From positions 1,178,001-1,242,000 of the forward strand of contig NZ_CP031393.1 of the NCBI RefSeq assembly GCF_017161265.1: a stretch of 64,000 bases of DNA, in the 5' to 3' direction. The notes under the pieces were generated by a model. It did no database searches and was not told the DNA's origin. It worked only from the letters and a program-made list of their open reading frames with translations. The translations under genes were made by a program, and so were the position numbers. Below, in pieces: positions 1-8,842 of the stretch (position 1 is the stretch's first letter; each line of letters opens with the position of its first letter). The DNA comes from Treponema medium (GTDB lineage Bacteria; Spirochaetota; Spirochaetia; Treponematales; Treponemataceae).

Positions 1-731
1 CGTGCATCCGTATTATTGCGAGCCGCAAGAGACTTCTTTATATACCGTTCAGCTTCATCCCGAGCTTTTTGTGCAGTTTGCGTATCGGGCGCTGTTTTCG
101 ATAATAGAAAGAGCGATGAGGCCATATCATGATACGATGCGGCTTCAAAATCTTTATCATCAGGCATAGCTTCATCAGCATGTTCAAAAGCAGTAAGCGC
201 ATTGGTCAGCTGATTTTTCTGGGCGGCACTTTTCCCTTGCACAATATAGTCGCGTACTTTATTGCGTTCTTCCTCAAGTTTTTGATTTCCGGTTACCCGT
301 GCCGTTTCCTGCTCCTGTGTTCCGCTGTTAACTGCAAGCGCATCATAGCCGAATACTCCCGGATAGGAATCCCCTGTTCCATCTACTTGACTATTCAATA
401 AACTTTGCTGATTTTGTATATTACTTCCGTCTTGAGCGCCATACTTTTGGGCAAGACTTTCATTTGCAGCTTGTGCAGCCAAAAGCCGTTCCTGTTGCTC
501 TTGCGTAAGTTCATTGTTATCATTTTCGGATGCGAAGAAACCGTTATTTCCTAAAATATCGGAAGATTGCCCTGCTGCGGTTCCTATAGCGTCGCCGTTC
601 AGTTCGTTTTTTGAAATCGGTACATTATTTGTTCCTTTTCCACCGAAAATAAGAGAGTACCCGCCCCAAATTAAAAGACATAGTATAATACCTGCTGCCG
701 TTCCGATTAAATATTTGTGTAAATCATTCAA
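1..731 (-). CDS. Membrane-anchored protein with helical-repeat region, 3' end outside window
   Basis: An open frame of 243 codons runs off the left edge. I place the start at a TTG (731-729) because a strong GGAGG lies about 9 nt upstream and the only nearby ATG (727-725) hits a stop after six codons. Residues about 6-28 form one hydrophobic segment, suggesting an inner-membrane anchor with the rest in the periplasm. A Gln/Asn/Glu-rich linker follows, then from about residue 165 a helical stretch resembling tetratricopeptide repeats (KNQLTNALTAFEHADEAMP). The start overlaps the stop of the upstream TPR gene by 8 nt, so the two are probably translationally coupled and may act together. I do not recognise a specific family and cannot see the C-terminus. 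Confidence 0.7.
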   Translation of the reverse strand, partial: MNDLHKYLIGTAAGIILCLLIWGGYSLIFGGKGTNNVPISKNELNGDAIGTAAGQSSDILGNNGFFASENDNNELTQEQQERLLAAQAANESLAQKYGAQDGSNIQNQQSLLNSQVDGTGDSYPGVFGYDALAVNSGTQEQETARVTGNQKLEEERNKVRDYIVQGKSAAQKNQLTNALTAFEHADEAMPDDKDFEAASYHDMASSLFLLSKTAPDTQTAQKARDEAERYIKKSLAARNNTDA

Positions 732-1467
732 GGTTATAGTCCTCCGAATAGTCAAGTGTTTCATCCGAACCGACGGAAAGGGAAGAAGCATTATCTACCG
801 ATTGTAAATGAGCATTTATTTCATCTTGTAGCTTTTTATACCGATCTTCTGCAGCCTTCCGCTCCGCTTCTTCCGCTAGCTTTCGCGCTTCTTCTTGCAT
901 TCGAATCATTTCTGCTTCACGCTGTTCTGATTCTAAAAGAGATACCATACGCTGAATCGCCTGTCTTTGGGAAGTAGCGGGGTCGAGATTTAAATAAAAT
1001 TTATAATCTTCCAATGCTTGCGGATATTGTTCCAATTTAATATAGGTATTCGCTCTATTCAATACTGCCGGCGGATAGGCGCGGCGTGCTGCCAATGCCG
1101 CAGTATAAGCCTCTTCTGCCTCTGTAAACCGGCTTTGTAAAAAATAGATATTTCCCAGATTATATGAGTAGAGATATGAACCTGCGGGATCTTTACTTTT
1201 GCCTGCCAATAGTTGCTGTTCCGCCTCCGTATATTTACCGAGGCTGATGTAGCATACCCCCAAATACAAGTTGATTTTAGAGTCGCTCTTCCCTTCTGTC
1301 ATTGCCTTATAGAAAAGCGGTACGGCCTTATCCGGCTGATTATTCAGTAGAAATTTTTTTCCTTGCGTTAAAGCATCTTCTGTAAAGCCTGATGTGACGG
1401 CTGTTAACAGATACATAATAATCGGAATTACTTGTCGAGCCGATACTATACGGCAAATACGCTTCAT
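724..1467 (-). CDS. Secreted TPR-repeat protein
   Basis: This 247-residue protein has an N-terminal hydrophobic segment (about residues 10-28) that looks like a signal peptide. About four tetratricopeptide units follow (residues 30-165, with motifs such as ALTQGKKFLLNNQPDKAVPLFYKA), and then a charged coiled coil rich in Glu, Ala, Arg and Lys (about 180-225). TPRs mediate protein-protein contacts, so a scaffold role at the periplasmic face is likely; the partner is unknown. Two ATGs are possible. I chose the second (1467) because AGAGG is 8 nt upstream of it, against about 2 nt for the ATG at 1473. It precedes the membrane-anchored gene with overlap, and is divergent from the TPR gene at 1502. 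Confidence 0.75.
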   Translation of the reverse strand: MKRICRIVSARQVIPIIMYLLTAVTSGFTEDALTQGKKFLLNNQPDKAVPLFYKAMTEGKSDSKINLYLGVCYISLGKYTEAEQQLLAGKSKDPAGSYLYSYNLGNIYFLQSRFTEAEEAYTAALAARRAYPPAVLNRANTYIKLEQYPQALEDYKFYLNLDPATSQRQAIQRMVSLLESEQREAEMIRMQEEARKLAEEAERKAAEDRYKKLQDEINAHLQSVDNASSLSVGSDETLDYSEDYNLE

Positions 1468-1501
1468 TGACATTACCTCTCAAAAATTATACCATAAAAA
1501 T
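1467..1501 (+). promoter_or_regulatory. Candidate promoter giving a leaderless mRNA
   Basis: TTGACA at 1467-1472, a 17-nt spacer and TACCAT at 1490-1495 form a plausible sigma-70 promoter. The -10 box ends 6 nt before the ATG at 1502, so transcription would begin at or next to the start codon. No Shine-Dalgarno sequence precedes that ATG, which agrees with a leaderless transcript. The -10 box is weak (4 of 6 bases). Confidence 0.45.
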
Positions 1502-2872
1502 ATGTCTTTGTACCTTATTAGTTTTATTAGTGTCCTTGCTTTTTTCATTCTATTATTAGCTTTTTTACTGATACGTTCGATTATTTCACCGAAAAAAACA
1601 GCTATAATAGAAAAATATATCAATGCCGGCAAATATACAACAGCAATTAAACGGGCAAAAGCTATTATAGCAAAAAAACCGCGTGATACAAAAGCCCATT
1701 ATCTTCTTGGAAAAGCTTATCTGGCTGACGGTCGTGCCGAGCTTGCTTTAATGGAATTTAAAACCATCAGTAAGGCGACCTTTGAATCGACAGCCCAAGA
1801 AAAAGAATTCCGAAATTTACTTGCGCAGCTGTATGAACGCTTTCAACAACATACCGAAGCCCTTGCCGAATATGCGCTGCTGATAAAGCTCGATCCCCAA
1901 AATGCGGAATATTATTATGCAATCGGACAGCTTTTTGAACAACTCAATAAAACAGAACAAGCTATTTTTCATTACCGACAAGTGATTAGTCTCAATCCTA
2001 AACATGCGGCAGCGCATGCAGCACTTGGTTTGCTCCTGTTCCGCAATAAGCTGATGAGCGAGGCAAAACAGGAAATTGCTACCGCACTGAAGCTTGAACC
2101 GGATAATACGACTGCGCTGTACTATCAAGGGCGGTTGCTCCGTGAAACAAAAGAATATGCACAAGCGCTGGCTTCATTTGAAAAGGCAGCCCGCAATGCG
2201 GATCTTCGGCAAAAGTGCTTTACCGAACGCGGTTTGTGCTATCTTGATGCAAGTAGTCTTGAAAAAGCTGCTTTTGAGTTTGACCGCGCACTTAAACTCA
2301 TAACTGCAAAAAATGCGAATCCCGATACATTGCGGCTCCGCTATGCGGCTGCGGCATGCTACGAAAAAATGAGAGATCTTGATCGTGCCATCGAACAATG
2401 GGAGATAATCCACACCGTAACACCGAACTATAAAGATGTTGCGGATAAACTGAATCAGTATCGAGATCTCCGATCGAACGATTATATGAAAGAATATCTT
2501 ACCGTCGGCGCGGAAGCGTTCCTCAAACTCTGTAAAGCGGTTACGGAGCAAGCTTTTGCGCTTTCGGTTCAGTCACAAAAAGAGATTAAACAGGGATGCG
2601 CTATTATTGCATTAGAAGATAATTCCGAAAAATGGATGAATGTACGGAAACAGCCCAAACTCTTTATTTATTCGCGGGATAGCGACATCATCGGTGATTC
2701 TTTTTTACGTTCGCTACATGAACAGATGAAGGCTCAAGGGTTGGTGCGGGGTGTCGTTATTACCTCAAGCGGTTTTTCGCGAGCTGCATTGAGTTTTGCA
2801 GAAAATCGGCCGTTTGAATTAATCGATAAAGACAAACTGGAGTCCATCCTAAAAACAATAAAAGGCATATAG
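1502..2872 (+). CDS. Membrane-anchored TPR protein
   Basis: This 456-residue protein starts with a single transmembrane helix (about residues 2-25, LISFISVLAFFILLLAFLLI). Tetratricopeptide repeats follow through about residue 330, for example AKAIIAKKPRDTKAHYLLG and ALLIKLDPQNAEYYYAIG. The C-terminal 110 residues are not TPR-like and are predicted mixed alpha/beta. The frame extends upstream to 1394, but that would overlap the divergent gene by about 75 nt and lose the N-terminal anchor, so ATG 1502 is preferred. It lacks a ribosome binding site (see the promoter just upstream). One nucleotide separates it from the metallophosphoesterase gene, so the two form an operon. TPR scaffolds of this type organise envelope or signalling complexes; the specific partner is not evident. 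Confidence 0.8.
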   Translation: MSLYLISFISVLAFFILLLAFLLIRSIISPKKTAIIEKYINAGKYTTAIKRAKAIIAKKPRDTKAHYLLGKAYLADGRAELALMEFKTISKATFESTAQEKEFRNLLAQLYERFQQHTEALAEYALLIKLDPQNAEYYYAIGQLFEQLNKTEQAIFHYRQVISLNPKHAAAHAALGLLLFRNKLMSEAKQEIATALKLEPDNTTALYYQGRLLRETKEYAQALASFEKAARNADLRQKCFTERGLCYLDASSLEKAAFEFDRALKLITAKNANPDTLRLRYAAAACYEKMRDLDRAIEQWEIIHTVTPNYKDVADKLNQYRDLRSNDYMKEYLTVGAEAFLKLCKAVTEQAFALSVQSQKEIKQGCAIIALEDNSEKWMNVRKQPKLFIYSRDSDIIGDSFLRSLHEQMKAQGLVRGVVITSSGFSRAALSFAENRPFELIDKDKLESILKTIKGI

Positions 2873-2873
2873 C

Positions 2874-3563
2874 ATGAAGATCCTCTGCGTTTCTGATCAA
2901 ATCGATCCGCTCATTTACAGTGTTAATATTAAAGAGCGGTATAAAGATGTCGATCTTGTGATTTCGGCAGGGGATTTACCGATGGAGTATTTAGAATTTA
3001 TCGTTTCATCATTGAATAAACCGCTTTTTTTTGCGTTTGGGAATCATAATCTCAGTGCATTGCCGTACTATCATAAAAATCTTGGAGCGGACGCCTCTTT
3101 GCAATCCATTGCAGAAAATCGGACTGAAGGATACGGTTCAACCTATCTCGGTTTTACTACACATCGAGAGGGCGGCGTACTTTTGGCAGGAGTTTCAGGA
3201 AGTATCCGGTATAATAGCGATATCGGGCAGTATACCGAACATCAAATGACGATGCAGTTGCTTGCACTGGTGCCGCGCCTCATTTATAACAAGCTGCGTT
3301 ATGGGCGGTATTTAGATATTTTTGTCGCTCATGCGGCTCCCTTCGGCATTCATGACCGTCCCGATCCGTGCCATGTGGGCTTTAAATGCTTTTTATGGTT
3401 CATAAAGAAGTTTAAACCGCGTTATTTTTTACACGGGCATATCCATCTTTACGACCTACAGGCGCCGCGGGTAACCGTTTACGAAAGCACAACGGTTATC
3501 AACGTATTCAGCAACTACCTTCTGGAATTTGATACCGACCAATCTGCCGCACAATCTAATTAA
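2874..3563 (+). CDS. Calcineurin-like metallophosphoesterase
   Basis: The 229-residue product carries the ordered metal-binding motifs of the calcineurin-like phosphoesterase fold: D at residue 7 (KILCVSDQID), GD near residue 34 (VISAGDLP), GNHN near residue 62, and GHIH near residue 187. These ligate two divalent metals that hydrolyse phosphomonoesters or diesters. The protein is cytosolic, with no signal peptide. The usual DxH motif is altered to DxI (DQID), so one of the normal metal ligands is replaced. It is cotranscribed with the TPR gene, one base upstream. The substrate cannot be told from sequence; protein phosphatase, cyclic nucleotide phosphodiesterase and nuclease activities all occur in the family. 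Confidence 0.85.
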   Translation: MKILCVSDQIDPLIYSVNIKERYKDVDLVISAGDLPMEYLEFIVSSLNKPLFFAFGNHNLSALPYYHKNLGADASLQSIAENRTEGYGSTYLGFTTHREGGVLLAGVSGSIRYNSDIGQYTEHQMTMQLLALVPRLIYNKLRYGRYLDIFVAHAAPFGIHDRPDPCHVGFKCFLWFIKKFKPRYFLHGHIHLYDLQAPRVTVYESTTVINVFSNYLLEFDTDQSAAQSN

Positions 3564-3679
3564 TAATAATTTAACAGCGTTCCCCCCTTTTTTATAGAGC
3601 AACAATTCGATATATTTTAAAAAAATACAAGGTGGGCTGATAAAAAACACGGCTAAAATAGCACCGATGTTTTTTATCT

Positions 3680-3780
3680 CAAATTTGTGTTGCAAATTTG
3701 ATTATTTAACGTATGCGCAGAAGCGCATGACTAAAAACTTTTTCGGATGTGGAAACATCCTGCAAAATTTTTTATAGGAG
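3680..3780 (+). repeat. Hairpin module before nrdB, ending in its ribosome binding site
   Basis: Three successive palindromes occupy the gap. The first is CAAATTTG/CAAATTTG at 3680-3700. An AT-rich linker (TTATTTAACGTATGC) leads to ATGCGC/GCGCAT at 3713-3728. The third, at 3732-3773, has an outer A/T stem and an inner 6-bp stem GGATGT/ACATCC with loop GGAA. The third hairpin runs directly into TATAGGAG, the Shine-Dalgarno of nrdB. The same order of parts with different stem sequences recurs at 35711-35820, 57722-57832 and 31440-31520. Confidence 0.6.
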
Positions 3781-3787
3781 TATTCTA

Positions 3788-4843
3788 ATGATAGATAACA
3801 AAACCGTACTTTCCCGTAAAAAGCTTTTTAACGAAACAGGGGATATCGAAGTCCATTTACGGAAAATGATAGGCGGCAATACCACAAACCTCAACGACTT
3901 TAACAATATGAAGTATACGTGGGCAAGCGAATGGTACCGGCAGGCCATGAACAACTTCTGGATACCGGAAGAAATCAATATGAACACCGATGTGCAGGAT
4001 TACCGCAAACTCAGCCCCGCGGAAAAAACTGCCTACGATAAAATCCTGTCCTTTCTTATTTTTTTGGATAGCATCCAGACGGCAAACCTGCCGAGCGTCG
4101 GACAGTATATTACCGCGAATGAAGTAAACCTCTGCCTTACTATTCAGGCATTTCAGGAAGCGGTACATTCGCAGAGCTACAGCTATATGCTCGATACCAT
4201 CTGTTCTCCCGATGAGCGGACCGCCATCCTTTATCAGTGGAAGGATGATGCGCATCTACTCAAGCGGAACAAGTTTATCGGCGATTTATACAATGAGTTT
4301 CAGGATGATAAAAGTGCGCTTGCCTTGCTCAAGGTTGCCGTCGCCAATTACATTCTGGAAGGGGTGTATTTTTATTCAGGCTTTATGTTTTTTTATAACC
4401 TCGGTCGGAACAACAAGATGCCCGGCTCCGTGCAGGAAATCCGCTACATCAACCGCGACGAAAACACACACCTGTGGCTGTTCCGCTCGATTATCCATGA
4501 GCTGCAAAAAGAAGAACCGCAGCTATTCACGCCGGAAAACAACGAGCTGTTCCGCAGTATGATCCGCGAAGGTTGCGAGCAGGAAATTGCGTGGGGGCAT
4601 TACGTTATCGGTGACGACATTCCCGGCCTGACCCGCGGTATGGTTACCGACTACATTCAGTACCTCGGCAACCTCCGCTGTGAAAACCTCGGCTTTGAAC
4701 CCTTGTACGAAGGGCACCGTGAAGAACCCGCCTCAATGAGCTGGGTAAGTCAGTACAGCAATGCAAACCTTATCAAAACGGATTTCTTTGAAGCAAAGTC
4801 TACGGCTTACGCAAAATTTTCCGCGTTAAAGGATGACCTATAG
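3788..4843 (+). CDS. nrdB: Class I ribonucleotide reductase small (radical) subunit
   Basis: This 351-residue protein is the beta subunit that holds the di-iron/tyrosyl-radical cofactor used with NrdA to make deoxyribonucleotides from ribonucleoside diphosphates in the cytosol. By alignment from memory with E. coli R2, the metal ligands are D94 (FLDSIQ), E124 and H127 (AFQEAVHSQSY), E191 (ILEGVY), and E225/H228 (RDENTHL). The radical tyrosine is Y131, so this is not the Tyr-less class Ic type. The start is ATG 3788, with AGGAG 8 nt upstream; an upstream in-frame ATG at 3749 lies inside a hairpin and is rejected. nrdA is not in the window. A structured leader (3680-3780) precedes the gene and could affect translation. 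Confidence 0.95.
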   Translation: MIDNKTVLSRKKLFNETGDIEVHLRKMIGGNTTNLNDFNNMKYTWASEWYRQAMNNFWIPEEINMNTDVQDYRKLSPAEKTAYDKILSFLIFLDSIQTANLPSVGQYITANEVNLCLTIQAFQEAVHSQSYSYMLDTICSPDERTAILYQWKDDAHLLKRNKFIGDLYNEFQDDKSALALLKVAVANYILEGVYFYSGFMFFYNLGRNNKMPGSVQEIRYINRDENTHLWLFRSIIHELQKEEPQLFTPENNELFRSMIREGCEQEIAWGHYVIGDDIPGLTRGMVTDYIQYLGNLRCENLGFEPLYEGHREEPASMSWVSQYSNANLIKTDFFEAKSTAYAKFSALKDDL

Positions 4844-4851
4844 GGCAGAAA

Positions 4852-6231
4852 ATGCAGTTAAAAAGATTCTCGATCGGTCCGCTCCATTTTTACCGGCAGG
4901 CGCTCGGATTTGCAGTGCCGGTAATGATTCAAACCTTTGTGCAGAGCCTCGTTTCGCTGATTGATAACTTTATGGTCGGTGGGCTGGGCGACATCAAAAT
5001 GAGCGCGGTCAATATCACCAATCAATTTACCTTTCTCTTTTTGGTAACAGTTGGAACGTTTTCCGAAACCGGCGGTATGTTTATGTCGCAGTTTAACGGT
5101 GCAAAAGACACAAGCGGGATGCGACAGGTCTACCGCTTCAAGCAGATTATGATGCTCGCCTGCGCCGTGCTTTTTACTCTTTTCTCGTTCTTTTTTTCGA
5201 GGTATATACTCGGTTTTTTGGTACACGGAAATCAGCAGGCGCCTGAAATCGTAGCTGAGGGACAGCGATACCTGCATATCATTCTTCTTACCTTTATTCC
5301 GATAGCTTTCTCAACGGCGATTGCCTCTTCTTTGCGCGACATCGGCAAGGTAAAGATCATTATGTACAGCGCGATTATCTCTACTTTAATCAACACATGC
5401 GGAAACTACATTTTGATTTACGGAAATTTTGGGGCGCCGCGTCTGGAGGTAAAGGGCGCTGCATACGCGACGTTGATAGCCCGCTGTGCCGAAGTTGTTC
5501 TACTGCTTATCTATGTGCATATCAAAAAGCCTGCGTTTTATGTGCGAATTACCGCGCTGTGGAAAATACGCTGGGAACTATTTATGCAGATGTTTAAAAA
5601 ACTTGGGCTGGTGTTTGCCTCCGATATTTCGTGGGTGGGTACCGAAACGATTGTTGCCGCGCTGTATAATAGCCGCGGCGGGGCGGAGGTGGTTGCGGGC
5701 ATGGCTGCCGGTTGGACGATTGCAAATATTTTCTTTTTAATCTTTCCGGTGATTTTTACCTGCGTACGTATTATTGTCGGCAGCTCGCTCGGCCAGAACA
5801 AATTGGACGAAGCCCGCAAGCAGGCGCGGTGGTTTCTTTCCGGCTTTTTTATCTTCGGTATTTTTGTCGGCATCTGCGAAGCTCTTACCGTTTTTATCAT
5901 TCCCATTGTGTTTATCCGGCTTTCGCCTGCTTCGCATATCATCACGAGGAACCTCGTATGGGTTATCGCGCTTTATATGCCGTTGTGGTCATATCTTAAC
6001 ACGCAGCTCGCAATTTCCCGCGCCGGTGGCGATGCGCAGCTCGGCGCATGGGTGGATATCAGCGTCAACTCAATCGTATTCCTACCGATGATGATTATCT
6101 TTACTTACTTTACCGCGCTTTCGCCTGTTGCGATGTTCGGCCTTGCAAAGCTGAGTGATTTTTTTAAGTTGCTCATCGCCGGTCATCAATTAAAAAAAGA
6201 GCGGTGGGTAAAGAATTTAACCGTAGCGTAA
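4852..6231 (+). CDS. MATE-family multidrug/toxin efflux protein
   Basis: The 459-residue protein is almost entirely hydrophobic, with about 12 transmembrane helices in two similar halves, as expected for MATE antiporters that expel cationic compounds using a Na+ or H+ gradient. Family-like segments include AVPVMIQTFVQSLVSLIDNFMVGGLGD at the N-terminus (bundle 1) and the matching LVFASDISWVGTETIVAALYN segment in the second half. It begins 8 nt after the nrdB stop with a weak AGGGC upstream, so it may be read from the same transcript. It converges with the ABC gene at 6299, with a hairpin in between. Substrate unknown. Confidence 0.88.
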   Translation: MQLKRFSIGPLHFYRQALGFAVPVMIQTFVQSLVSLIDNFMVGGLGDIKMSAVNITNQFTFLFLVTVGTFSETGGMFMSQFNGAKDTSGMRQVYRFKQIMMLACAVLFTLFSFFFSRYILGFLVHGNQQAPEIVAEGQRYLHIILLTFIPIAFSTAIASSLRDIGKVKIIMYSAIISTLINTCGNYILIYGNFGAPRLEVKGAAYATLIARCAEVVLLLIYVHIKKPAFYVRITALWKIRWELFMQMFKKLGLVFASDISWVGTETIVAALYNSRGGAEVVAGMAAGWTIANIFFLIFPVIFTCVRIIVGSSLGQNKLDEARKQARWFLSGFFIFGIFVGICEALTVFIIPIVFIRLSPASHIITRNLVWVIALYMPLWSYLNTQLAISRAGGDAQLGAWVDISVNSIVFLPMMIIFTYFTALSPVAMFGLAKLSDFFKLLIAGHQLKKERWVKNLTVA

Positions 6232-6253
6232 GGGTTTATAAAAAAGCAATACA

Positions 6254-6289
6254 ACACTGTGCAGAGTACAAGGGGATTATGCCTTGCAC
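6254..6289. terminator. Imperfect hairpin between convergent genes
   Basis: TGTG and CACA ends enclose CAAGG/CCTTG with an 8-nt loop in the 67-bp gap between the converging MATE and ABC genes. It could act as a bidirectional terminator, though no clean T-run follows on either side. Confidence 0.35.
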
Positions 6290-6298
6290 ACAGAACAA

Positions 6299-8137
6299 TC
6301 ACGCTCTGTCTCTGTCGTTCTGCAGCAACCCTTCTTTTTCCTGTAGAAACTGCATTGAATAGAGCTGATAGTAGTGTCCTTTTTTCTGCAGCAGTTCTTC
6401 GTGCGTGCCTGCTTCTATCATTCTGCCTTTTTCGATAACGATGATTTTATCGGCATTGCGGATAGTGGAAAGGCGGTGCGCGACTACAAATGAGGTTCTG
6501 TTTTTTAGCACGGCGGCAATCGCTTTTTGAATTTTTTGTTCCGTTTCCGTATCAATGGAAGAAGTGGCCTCGTCCAACACAAACAGGCGCGGATTCCGCA
6601 CAAGGGCGCGTGCAAACGAGATGAGCTGCTTTTGCCCCGTTGAAAGCAGCCCTCCGCCTTCGCCTACCTGCGTTTGGTAGCCGTCCGGCATCGCGGAAAT
6701 AAATTCGTGAGCGTCCACGAGCTTTGCCGCCGCGATAATTTCTTCTTCCGTTGCATCAAGCTTGCCGTAGCGGATGTTCTCTTCGATTGTGCCCGAAAAC
6801 AAATGAGGTGATTGCAGTACATAGCCGAGGTTTTCGTGTATCCATGTTTCCGGCATTTCAGTGTAGTCGATTCCATCAATTAAAATACTTCCCTGCTTCG
6901 GTTCATAAAACCGGCAAAATAAATTCACGATGGTAGACTTTCCCGCTCCGGTAGACCCGACGAGCGCAAGCGTTTCACCGGCCTGCACCGTCAAATTAAA
7001 ATCGGTTAAAACAGGTTCGCTTTCTTTATACCAAAATGATACGTGCTCAAACTGTACGGTTCCTTTTATGGCAGGGCGCTGCACTTCCGTCGGGTTGAGT
7101 GCGGTGCCGTATTTTTTGATAACCGCTTCCGTATCCTGAATATCAGGCTTTTCTTCCAGCAGCGCAAAAATACGCTCGGCCGCTGCTTGTGCCGATATCA
7201 GTTCCGCAAATAGCGCGGATGCTCCTGCAAGCGGGGCGTTGAACTGAGTAACATACGAGAGAAACGCAACAAGCAGTCCCAAACTAATCGTCTGCGAGAT
7301 AACGGCACTTCCGCCGTAAAAGACAACCAGCCCCGTACCTAACGATCCGATAATCTGTACCGCAGGCATTAAAATAGAAGAAAGCAAAATCCCGCGTATC
7401 GAAGCAGCCTTCATATTCTCCGTTTTGGCGAAAAACTCTTTTGCGTTCAACTCCTCACGCACGAGCGTTTTGGTCGTCTTTGCACCTTGAATATCTTCGT
7501 TATATGCCGCCGTCAGCTGCGCATTTACCGCCCGTACTCTCCGTTGCGCTTTTAATATCTTTGTGCGTAGATAAATGCTCAATGCAATAATCAGCGGAAA
7601 GGTCGTTAATACAATAAGGGCGAGTTTAATATTGTCGTGGAACATCGTAAAGATGAGCGCGAACAGCATAAAAAAGCCCCACAGTAAATCGGATACACCC
7701 CACGCCACCAGCTCCGATAATTTATTGATATCCGAGGTGATACGTGACATAAGAGAGCCGACCGAATTGGCATCGTAAAATGAGAGAGAAAGACTTTGTA
7801 AATGATTAAAGCAGCGGATTCGTAAGCGATTGCACATCTTTACTTCGACCGTGCCGATTGTCATAATATAGAAAAACGTAACGAGAACTGCGAACAATAT
7901 GAAGACACCGGTCAGCACGACGACCGGAATAAAATTCTGTAAATTCCGCTCTTTTACAAAAACATCGATGACATAGTTGGTGATTTTAGGTTGTGCAATT
8001 GCGCAGATTCCTTCAAGCCCTGAAAAAATGAAACCTGAAATAAAGAGCAATTTAAAGAACGCAAATTCTTTTACAATCCGCTTCCAAACTCCGCCGTTAA
8101 ACTTCTGGTTGTAATCGTTTTCCTGATCTTGTTCCAT
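6299..8137 (-). CDS. ABC exporter half-transporter, catalytically competent subunit (YheH-like)
   Basis: This 612-residue protein fuses a six-helix exporter domain (about residues 20-325) to an ATPase domain (about 360-595). The ATPase has Walker A GSTGAGKST, signature LSTGQKQ, Walker B LFVLDEATSS with the catalytic Glu, and the switch His in VVAHRLST. Intact catalytic residues, the LSTGQKQ signature and the DEATSSIDTETE segment match the competent half of heterodimeric exporters such as B. subtilis YheI/YheH. No partner is adjacent. The best candidate is the minus-strand gene at 21227-23011, which has the complementary Asp substitution, so the DNA between them is probably an insertion. Substrate unknown; the YheIH family exports drugs. 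Confidence 0.9.
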   Translation of the reverse strand: MEQDQENDYNQKFNGGVWKRIVKEFAFFKLLFISGFIFSGLEGICAIAQPKITNYVIDVFVKERNLQNFIPVVVLTGVFILFAVLVTFFYIMTIGTVEVKMCNRLRIRCFNHLQSLSLSFYDANSVGSLMSRITSDINKLSELVAWGVSDLLWGFFMLFALIFTMFHDNIKLALIVLTTFPLIIALSIYLRTKILKAQRRVRAVNAQLTAAYNEDIQGAKTTKTLVREELNAKEFFAKTENMKAASIRGILLSSILMPAVQIIGSLGTGLVVFYGGSAVISQTISLGLLVAFLSYVTQFNAPLAGASALFAELISAQAAAERIFALLEEKPDIQDTEAVIKKYGTALNPTEVQRPAIKGTVQFEHVSFWYKESEPVLTDFNLTVQAGETLALVGSTGAGKSTIVNLFCRFYEPKQGSILIDGIDYTEMPETWIHENLGYVLQSPHLFSGTIEENIRYGKLDATEEEIIAAAKLVDAHEFISAMPDGYQTQVGEGGGLLSTGQKQLISFARALVRNPRLFVLDEATSSIDTETEQKIQKAIAAVLKNRTSFVVAHRLSTIRNADKIIVIEKGRMIEAGTHEELLQKKGHYYQLYSMQFLQEKEGLLQNDRDRA

Positions 8138-8186
8138 AATAGTACCTTGTCGTTACAATGCTATTGGGGCTTTTCAAAAAATTCAA

Positions 8187-8447
8187 TTAATTTTCGTAAT
8201 GTCCACGGCAGGAAAGGATTTCTAAAGTATTTTTACTCACTCGGTACACAAGCCTGTTCACGTCATCAATACGGCGACTCCAAAACCCGCTCAATTCGCC
8301 CTTTAGAGGCTCCGGTTTACCTATACCGTCAAAGCTTCCCCGTTCAATATCTTTAAGCAGCATATTGATACGCTTTATTGTTTTTTTATCTTGTAGTTGC
8401 CAATATTCATAATCTTCCCAAGCTTCATCAAACCATATTTTTTTCAT
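8187..8447 (-). CDS. yoeB: YoeB-family mRNA interferase toxin
   Basis: The 86-residue product has the YoeB/Txe length and catalytic residues at exactly the E. coli YoeB numbering: E46 (GKPEPL), R65 (DVNRLVY), H83 and Y84 (CRGHY). YoeB binds the ribosome and cuts mRNA at the A site, halting growth when the antitoxin is degraded. The gene overlaps the antitoxin stop by 4 nt (ATGA), the standard coupled arrangement. The pair sits at the left edge of the accessory block, where such modules commonly stabilise mobile or defence DNA. All active-site residues are present, so the toxin is probably functional. Confidence 0.93.
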   Translation of the reverse strand: MKKIWFDEAWEDYEYWQLQDKKTIKRINMLLKDIERGSFDGIGKPEPLKGELSGFWSRRIDDVNRLVYRVSKNTLEILSCRGHYEN

Positions 8448-8704
8448 TCATATGCCTCGATAAGCTCATGCTCTACGCCTTTCCCGGCATTCAGAGCCTC
8501 AATGCCGCGGCGTAAGTGAGCCATGTTGCTTTCACTGTAAAACGGATCCGTTGATATTTCAAACGGTATTTTTTGCTTTCGAACCGCCGTTTTTGCAAAT
8601 ACGCAAAATGCTGTTGTCATTGTCATTCCAATATCGGAACAAAAAGCTTCAAACTGCTTTTTTAAGTCCTCATCTATACGGATATTTATGTTTGTCTGTG
8701 CCAT
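8444..8704 (-). CDS. RelB/DinJ-family antitoxin
   Basis: An 86-residue protein with an N-terminal ribbon-helix-helix (about residues 3-45, TNINIRIDEDLKKQFEAFCSDIGMT), the RelB/DinJ fold that binds operator DNA and autoregulates, and a C-terminal tail that would wrap the toxin. ATG 8704 is chosen over the longer frame because GGAG lies about 8 nt upstream. Its partner is a YoeB toxin, whereas YoeB usually pairs with a Phd/YefM antitoxin and DinJ with YafQ, so the pairing is a hybrid. A promoter lies at 8841-8869, leaving a leader of about 130 nt filled by a palindromic repeat. Confidence 0.88.
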   Translation of the reverse strand: MAQTNINIRIDEDLKKQFEAFCSDIGMTMTTAFCVFAKTAVRKQKIPFEISTDPFYSESNMAHLRRGIEALNAGKGVEHELIEAYE

Positions 8705-8726
8705 AGTAGTAACTCCTTTTATCTTT

Positions 8727-8842
8727 ATTCGTGCGGAGGGTTTAATACCCCGACGCTTGCGTCGTAACAAAGGGTATTAAAGCCGACTGCAACCACCTTA
8801 TGAGAACAACATACCCCGACGCTTGCGTCGGGGTATGTTGAT
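8727..8842. repeat. Dispersed palindromic repeat, long form, copy 1
   Basis: Two hairpins: TTTAATACCC/GGGTATTAAA enclosing CGACGC/GCGTCG, then a second with a 15-bp stem (AACATACCCCGACGC and its complement). The 16-nt core CCCCGACGCTTGCGTC occurs twice within the element. Nearly identical copies lie at 58144-58258 (long form) and 45481-45527 (short form). Here it fills the leader of the antitoxin-toxin operon. Confidence 0.85.
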